Source of the DNA: Ostrinia nubilalis
Taxonomy: Eukaryota > Arthropoda > Insecta > Lepidoptera > Crambidae
Direction: 5' to 3'
Assembly: GCF_963855985.1 (NCBI RefSeq)
Contig: NC_087105.1
Coordinates: 9,178,501-9,242,500 of the forward strand
DNA length: 64,000 bases
The translations under genes were made by a program, and so were the position numbers. Positions 58,149-64,000 of this stretch are shown piece by piece. The notes below the pieces were generated by a model that did no database searches, was not told where the DNA came from, and saw only the letters and a program-made list of their open reading frames with translations. Each line of letters starts with the position of its first letter. The stretch's first letter is position 1.

Positions 58149-58910
58149 ACAGCGGTTCCCAATCTGGAGTTAAGTGTCTCTGGGGGCCTTTTTACCCCAG
58201 GGTTCTAAAGAAGCGATAGAGTGCATGCGATCAGCATACATCCAAGCTTGATGGTGTATAGGGCTGAATGACTGAGTCTCATTCATAAAAACCTGCTACA
58301 GTAGGAGCTACGTAAAGTATTACACCCGCCAAATAGGGGTCATTATTGTTCATTGAATTCCATGGCATAGAAACGGACACACCGCCGAATATAAATTCCT
58401 TTTACTGACCGTCAAACTGTTATGGACAGGAGTGGTTGAGATCGATAGGGGTTTAGTTCTGTTCTTTCTCGTTCCTCGTTAAATTCTTATATCAATATTT
58501 CTATAGATCTTCATAGGTTTCCATCAGGACAAGGAGAAAAAGTGTAGATAGGCCTAGCGCTATAGCGCATTGTCGACTGTCACGTGTCACTATCTGGAAA
58601 TTTCCCCATCATTCTTTTCCCTTTAATAAGTTTTTTTTTATGTGACAGGAGGCAAACGAGCAGACGGATCACCTGATGGTAAGTGATTACCGTCGCCCAT
58701 AGACACCCGCAGACCCAGGGGCGTTGCAGGTGCGTTGCCGGCCTTTAAGGTGAAGATACGCTCTCCTCTTAAAAGCTTGCAGGTCGTATCTGTCCGGAAA
58801 CACCGCAGACGACAGTCCATTCCACAGTTTGGTTGTGTTAAGTTAAGGTGTTAAGCATCTCACATAGTTTATCTTTTAAGGATCTACCGTTATGAAAGTT
58901 TGAGAAGCAC
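58149..58910. mobile_element. Possible hAT element with inserted repeat
   Basis: Begins CAGCGGTTCCCAATCTGG and ends AAGTTTGAGAAGCACTG, matching hAT-style termini, but no 8-bp duplication is visible. A widespread lepidopteran repeat (GGAGGCAAACGAGCAGACGG, GTTGCAGGTGCGTTGCCGGC) fills about 58630-58830. Confidence 0.5.
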
Positions 58911-59224
58911 TGGGCTATAGTGAGCTAAAATTCCCCAGCTACATGAAGGGTTTTGCTAAAACTTTGGCTGAAGTAGTAAAGATAAATCAGCAGTTTATGG
59001 TCTATCTTGTGGCAATGAGCCGTGTATGTAAATCAGGCAAGTTTTCAAGCATAACTTTGGCAATTTGCTGGTTTCTAAGCTGCCTTAGAACTGCATAAGT
59101 TTTATCTAAATTAAGGACGTTTTATGGACATCTCTCCACTTTAAATAAATATCTGAATTTTTTTTTAAGTGCGACACCTAGTCTTAAACTTAGGAAAGCT
59201 TTTAATGCTGTCTACGGGCTAGCA

Positions 59225-59270
59225 CTCTTATTCAAAATGATCATAAAAAAGTGATCATTTTGAATAAGAG
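59225..59270. repeat. Perfect 19-bp hairpin
   Basis: CTCTTATTCAAAATGATCA and its exact complement around an 8-base loop. Confidence 0.85.
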
Positions 59271-59482
59271 AGCTTGACCAAAGCTTACATAATCTCAGAA
59301 ATAAAAGGTCTAAAAGTAAGTTTAAAAAAATCACAGGACATAATTTGTTGCTAATGATCTCTAGTTTCTTATATTCGTTACCCCTTTCAAGGAATAGGTC
59401 GAGTATTCCTGTCACCCGTATAAAACAAAATACAAACAAATATGAACAAATAAGAGTTGCATCTTAAACTAATTTGGAAATT

Positions 59483-59617
59483 ATAACTTGAAGAAATCGA
59501 ACTGCCTCAGGCGGGAATCGAACCCACGACCTTTCGCTTGCCGGGCGACTGCTCTTCCACCTGAGCTACTAAGACACTGGATGAACCCGTAGAAATTTTC
59601 AAGTTTCTTCAAGTTAT
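59483..59617. mobile_element. 135-bp TIR element with a tRNA-like core
   Basis: Perfect 14-bp termini ATAACTTGAAGAAA / TTTCTTCAAGTTAT bracket the tRNA-like sequence at 59503-59575. A broken relative (ATAACTTGAAAAAATCGAAC, TGCCTAAGACGGGAATC) is at about 40569-40610. Confidence 0.75.
59503..59575 (-). tRNA. tRNA-like sequence (probable pseudo-tRNA, Ala-like)
   Basis: 73 bases fold as a cloverleaf. Acceptor stem GTCTTAG/CTGAGGC pairs with wobbles; D arm GCTCAGGTGGAAGAGC; T arm GTGGG-TTCGATT-CCCGC; A-box and B-box motifs are present. The anticodon loop is CCGGCAA, giving GGC, with C instead of the invariant U at position 33 and a mismatch at the top of the anticodon stem. It sits inside a repeated TIR element, so it is unlikely to be a working tRNA gene. 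Confidence 0.5.
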
Positions 59618-59934
59618 TTATACTAATTTTCAAATATGATCATGCATACAAATATTTGCAGTCTGCGGGGATCGAACCTGTGACTTCTAGCGTATAGACG
59701 TCATTCAAGACAATAGCTGGTTGTAACCAACGCCACACAATAGGCTTTACCAATAGGCCTCAGAAATGCATTAGTACGACAAAGGAGTAATTGGAGTTAC
59801 TAGAGTGCTATTGGAAGACTATCTCTCATCTCTGTGAGATGTATATGTAGATTCTACATTATTAGATATCAAGTTACTCCAAATGGAAATGATTGCGGAT
59901 TACAGTAACTGGAATTCTTTATAACTTCATTCGT

Positions 59935-60118
59935 TCGTTTGTTTCAGCCAATACGTCCACTGCTAGAGAAAGGCCTCCCCCAAGGATCAATAACGACCGA
60001 TCCTACGCTGCCTGCATCGAGGCTCTTCCAGCGGCCTTCACCAGATCGTCGGTCCACCTAGTGGGAGGCCTGCCCACGCTACGTCTTCCGGCCCGCGGTC
60101 GCCACTCGAGAACTTTTC
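59935..60118 (-). mobile_element. RTE-type LINE 3' fragment (second subfamily)
   Basis: Plus-strand GTCCACTGCTAGAGAAAGGC, then GATCGTCGGTCCACCTAGTG and CGGTCGCCACTCGAGAACTT. Related to 62338-62612. Confidence 0.75.
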
Positions 60119-60716
60119 AACAAAATATTATAACAATAACATTATAACTTAATATTCAAATATAATAAGTAGGTAAACCTTTTAAATATTAAATTTACTC
60201 AGAGTAGTCTATTAAAAGCTTTTAGACTAAACCAAATTTCAACAAAATGTCCTCAGCACTATCAATCATAGTATTGCATGTATCCTTTGAAGTATAAACT
60301 ATACTACTGAAAATTTTCCCACATTCCGTTCAGTAGTTTTTGCGTAGGAGTTACAAACAGCTTTTATTCTCTCTCGCTTTTGTAACTACACAAGTACTAT
60401 TACCCTGACTGATTTGGACCTTGTTTTCATCTCGTTCAACTTACAGATGGCAACACTTTAAGCTAAGCACTAAAGCTCCTTATGAGCTGGTAATAGATGC
60501 TATTTTACAACAAAAATGTATAATCTGATCTGCTCTGGACTGTACGTTCAACATTAATACGATTTTCCGAACAAACGATTCCAATACGTTCGGAAATAGC
60601 TAGTCATTTCAAAGGCTGACTAATGAACAAAGGAAACGGCGTTTGACATAATGTATGGGGTAAACAATAGACCCACTCTATCAAATTTAAGGCACATTAT
60701 AAAAAATAGAGCGTGC

Positions 60717-60782
60717 GGGGCGTTCGCGGGGCGTTTGCGGGGCGTTTGCGGGGCGTTTGCGGGACGTTTGCAGAGCGTGCGC
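60717..60782. repeat. GCGTTTGCGGGG minisatellite
   Basis: About five copies of a 12-base unit, strongly G+C-rich in an A+T-rich setting. The last unit has decayed. Confidence 0.85.
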
Positions 60783-61364
60783 CAATTTCCATAAGATCTT
60801 GGTAATGATATGTCGGCTCTTATGTAGCTCAAACAAGTAATTGGATTTACAAAAAGACTACCTAGTTACCAACACTACCGCACAAATCTACTCAGATAAA
60901 CGCTATAATATCTTATGGTGATTTTTCTGAAGTAAGTTAATATTTAGAAGCTGGACATAATTACATCACAGATTCACAGAGTCCTCGGCGTCAAGTGGTA
61001 TGTTACCCACTCACCAAAAGTATTAAAAAACAACCGACGTTTCTCGGCAAATATTATGATATATTTTGAAGTGAAACATAAATATTGTTGCAAGTTTATC
61101 GCAGAGTTGAACGGAATAATAATAAACTAAAAATAGTAATTGTTTGAGTAACTGTTTGTTGTTTAGAGATGAAATAAGAGAAGATTAACATAATTAATTA
61201 TGTATCACAAATGCCAAAAGAGGTGAGTAAGGGAGAAATATGCGAATAACAGGCCTTCCCAACCCGTCTGGCCAAAAAACGATTGTAGGTCAAATCTTCT
61301 ATTTGCCTCTAGTAAATTAGATGGGATCGTCCTCCAGCGGAGACTAACTAAATGACCTATGTGC
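60783..61364. other. No feature seen
   Basis: A+T-rich, no coding signal and no clear repeat. Confidence 0.4.
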
Positions 61365-61522
61365 TTACCACGAGTTTAAGTCAGATGTGCTCGCTATCGA
61401 CTGTTTAAAAAAATACAATAAATGTATGACAGATTGTATAGCTCCCATAGCGGCTTCTTTCAAGAACTAACTTTTATGACACACTCGCTAGCGAGCACAC
61501 CTAACACGTATACTCATGGTAA
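61365..61522. mobile_element. MITE family B, copy 2
   Basis: TTACCACGAGTTTAAGTCAG to ATACTCATGGTAA, with CGCTAGCGAGCACACCTAAC near its right end. Tandem with the next element. Confidence 0.7.
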
Positions 61523-61534
61523 GTACTGTGTACC

Positions 61535-61696
61535 TACCATGAGTTTACGTTAGGTGTGCTCACTAGCGAGTACGTCAAAAATCTCTATGAAGAATTTTTT
61601 TTTGTTTCTTGAAAGTAGCCGCTAGGGGCGCTGCACAATTAATGTCATTTTTTTACGTAGTCGCTAGCGAGCACACCTAACGCAAACTCATGGTAA
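61535..61696. mobile_element. MITE family B, copy 3
   Basis: TACCATGAGTTTACGTTAGG to GCAAACTCATGGTAA. Core CCGCTAGGGGCGCTGCAC, shared with the copy at 25706-25854. Confidence 0.75.
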
Positions 61697-62236
61697 GCAC
61701 ACTGATGATGATCATCATAAATGCGCAAGTGGCTAATTCAGTTTTATTCGACCTACTGAATTTTAGTTATTTGTGGTTATGTAGGCATTCCTGTATTTTA
61801 TTTATTAGTAGGCACAAGACCGCTTCAGCGGCCCTTTGACTTTCATGTGGGTTTCTATTAGTCTGCGGGGAAATCGCTGCCGGTCATTGTTTTATTTATT
61901 TAACACCTTTTTGGCGAGATTGTAAAGTGTAAGTAATGTGCTCTATTTCTGTCCGAGGATAGAGCTGTGAATAGTAATGTATCGCGATAAAATAAGGGTT
62001 AAATGCTAAGGGCACGCTTACACTCTTGTAAAAGTAGATTTTAACTTATTTAATACTTAGCAGTTGACGGGGATCGAACTGGTGTCTCTCGAAATTATTA
62101 ATTTTGCAATTCTGGGCAACGAAGATATTAAGTATCATTCTATTTGTGTCTTCTTGGGAATCGAACCCACCACCAGATTAAGAGAATCCAAATGAGTAAA
62201 GACCGAAGACCTCACAAAGGTAGTAGATATTATCTC
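61697..62236. other. No gene; scattered tRNA B-box-like sites
   Basis: GGGGATCGAACTGG near 62068 and GGGAATCGAACCCACC near 62157 are tRNA/SINE-like fragments, too short to call. Confidence 0.35.
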
Positions 62237-62239
62237 TAT

Positions 62240-62332
62240 GGTAGTAGGAAGGCGCTGGATGCAGGCCGCTACCAACCAGTCAATATGGAAATCATGTTCA
62301 GCAGTAGCCCTGAAATGATGATGATGATGAAA
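62240..62332 (+). mobile_element. RTE-type LINE 3' tail
   Basis: GTAGGAAGGCGCTGGATGCA, GGCCGCTACCAACC, ending ATGATGATGATGA. Faces the next LINE fragment tail to tail. Confidence 0.75.
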
Positions 62333-62337
62333 GACAT

Positions 62338-62612
62338 TGTTTCGTTCGTTCGTTCGTTCGTATCAGCCAAATGACGTCCACTGCTGGACAAAGGCCTCCT
62401 CTAAGGTTTTCCACAATGCACGGTCCTGCGCTGCCCGCATCCAGGCTCTTCCCGCGACCTTTACCAGATCGTCGGTCCACCTAGTAGGAGGCCTGCCCAC
62501 GCTACGTCTTCCAGCCCGTGGTCGCCACTCGAGAACTTTTCTGCCCCAACGGCCATCGTCTCTACGAGCTATGTGCCCCGCCCACTGCCACGTCTTGATT
62601 TTAGCAATTCTG
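62338..62612 (-). mobile_element. RTE-type LINE 3' fragment (second subfamily)
   Basis: (GTTC)n run, then GCCAAATGACGTCCACTGCT, GATCGTCGGTCCACCTAGTA and CGCCACTCGAGAACTTTTCT. 5'-truncated. Confidence 0.8.
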
Positions 62613-62636
62613 CAATTGTTTAGATCTTAATAATAA

Positions 62637-62858
62637 CTAGCGGCCGCCCGCGACTTCGTACGTGTGGATCCCGTTTTACCCCTTTAGGGGTTGAATTTTG
62701 CAAAAATCCCGTCTTGGTGTGCACCTACGGTCTAAAAGGAACTTCCATGCAAAATTTGAGATTCCTAGCACTTGTAGTTTCTGAGATTTCGTGATGAGTG
62801 AGTGAGTCAGTCAGTCAATCAATCAGTGACCTTTCGCTTTTATAACAATGATTAGGGA
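62637..62858 (-). mobile_element. Non-autonomous Helitron
   Basis: Minus strand starts A|TCCCTAATCATTGTTATAAA, carries GACTGACTGACTCACTCACT, and ends CGCGGGCGGCCGCTAG|T. Same family as 44461-44679. Confidence 0.82.
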
Positions 62859-62872
62859 TCTACATCACTCTT

Positions 62873-63010
62873 GTAGTATGTGTACGCGCCAAACCTATAT
62901 ATTTGACGTTGCTGCGTAAACTGACACACTAAAATATACTAGCATCGCACAGTATAGACTCTTTCATTGTCAACTCCCGGTCCCCACATTACATGGCGAC
63001 CCTGCCAGTG
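62873..63010 (+). mobile_element. Possible LTR end and primer-binding site
   Basis: TGTAGTATGTGTACGCGCCA to CCGGTCCCCACA could be an LTR. TTACATGGCGACCCTGCC follows directly and looks like a Gypsy-type primer-binding site. No gag or pol follows before the window ends. Confidence 0.3.
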
Positions 63011-64000
63011 CTGCCTTAGGGCAGTGCTGTGCAATTAAATAACGAATTAATTGGTGTTAAATAAATAATGTGATTTTTTTTATAAATGGACTAAAATACG
63101 AAAATTGGTGAAAAATAAAATCGAATAAAGAAGATGAAGAATTTAATTTGAAGAACAAGTGAAATAAATGGAATGTCGGAGAATTTTAAGAAGATCTAAA
63201 ACTAAGAAAAATGGGAATGCTGGCTGCCGGGCGTAGATGGTGCCAGATGGAGGTTTGGTGATGTGCTGGGCGCTGGGAGATGTCGGAGTCAGATGTTGGT
63301 TAATTGCTGGCTGCTGGGAGAGTTCGTGTCAAGGTGATGAGTGCTGCCGGGTGATAAAACTCGAGCAAGAAAGGCATTATCGGAAACATCAAGTAATATT
63401 AATTTTACATTCGAATCATTAAATATTTTTAAATCATTTTTATGACTAATTGCTTATGTAATTCACATGTGGCCACTGTGTAATTATTTGGTGTCATTTT
63501 TTTTAGAAAATAAGAATTTAACGTAGAAGGGTCAAATTAAGTAAGTAATTTTGAAGTCTGAATAATGTCCAAAATTATAACATTATTAACACATTTTTAA
63601 ATATTTTATATTAATTTGCAATTTACTTCATCAAATATAAATTTCAATACTTTTAAAAGAAATTGGTTAAAGACTTTGTCTATTAATTGTTCATTGTAAT
63701 TAATTTTGTTTGCTTAATTAAAAGAGTTTTAATTGCAGATTTAATATCACTAGAATTGGTATTTGAAATTGTTCATTTCACATATTTTTTTTTAAATATT
63801 CGTTGTCATTTTAATTTTCAGTAGTAACAATAAATATTTATGTAGAATCTATAAAAATCAATTAAGTTTTAAATTTTAAAATGTGCTGTCTTGTGAATAT
63901 TTTATTACATAATTTTCTGTTTTGATTTATTAATGGCAAATAATTTTATACATTAATCAAGGTTAAGCACTTTTCAAATCGTAATTTCAACTATTGAAAA
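63011..64000. other. No gene seen to window end
   Basis: A G+C-richer patch at about 63210-63340 repeats GCTGGCTGCYGGG. After 63360 the sequence is extremely A+T-rich and shows no structure I can support. Confidence 0.4.

Noticed and set aside
59503..59575. Functional tRNA-Ala gene
   Set aside because: C at position 33, an anticodon GGC rarely if ever used for Ala in animals, a stem mismatch, and a position inside a repeated TIR element.
56429..64000. Missing 5' sidestep exon
   Set aside because: Looked on the minus strand for a WYR/YS-type Ig1 start followed by a phase-2 donor and found none. Probably beyond the window.

Overview
The window looks like nuclear DNA of a moth or butterfly. 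It is A+T-rich, has insect-type intron-split genes, and is packed with the short interspersed repeats common in Lepidoptera: Helitron tails ending in CGGGCGGCCGCTAG, RTE-type LINE 3' ends with (ATG)n tails, and mariner-like and hAT MITEs. All assignments come from reading the sequence; no database search was run.

Three host genes can be read. (1) 1474-4453, plus strand: a Fer3-type bHLH transcription factor in four phase-compatible exons. Three degraded tandem copies of its last exon follow, to 5136. (2) 7359-13219, plus strand: a large secreted protein of about 1619 residues. It has a six-codon first exon, a split signal peptide, an RSKR processing site and 13 regular tandem units of about 67 residues. 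I do not recognise the family. (3) 56428 down to 14367, minus strand: the 3' twelve exons of a sidestep-family (Beaten-path receptor) gene. All splice phases agree. The exons encode the end of Ig1, Ig2-Ig5, an FN3 domain, one membrane segment and a short tail ending in a PDZ-type SAV. The signal peptide and start of Ig1 were not found and probably lie beyond 64000.

The rest is intronic or intergenic and mostly mobile elements. Intron 3 of the sidestep gene (25472-44703) carries a 6.6 kb Helitron (31345-37922) with exact TC...CTAG ends and an uninterrupted 1703-codon Rep/helicase gene. The same intron holds a 3.5 kb TIR element with a TTA target duplication and a LINE remnant inside it. Other elements include three hAT elements with perfect 8-bp duplications, one of which has a piggyBac-like element inserted in its own target duplication. 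There are also nested TATA-flanked elements and a TIR element carrying a tRNA-like core.

The most distinctive feature is repeated local duplication of the 3' half of exons: eight copies for Ig5, three for Ig3, four for the Fer3 terminal exon, and possibly one of the sidestep stop region. The Ig5 and Ig3 copies keep a splice-donor dinucleotide. The genes show no sign of acting together. Fer3 is a transcription factor, sidestep is a guidance ligand, and the repeat protein is secreted and probably structural.
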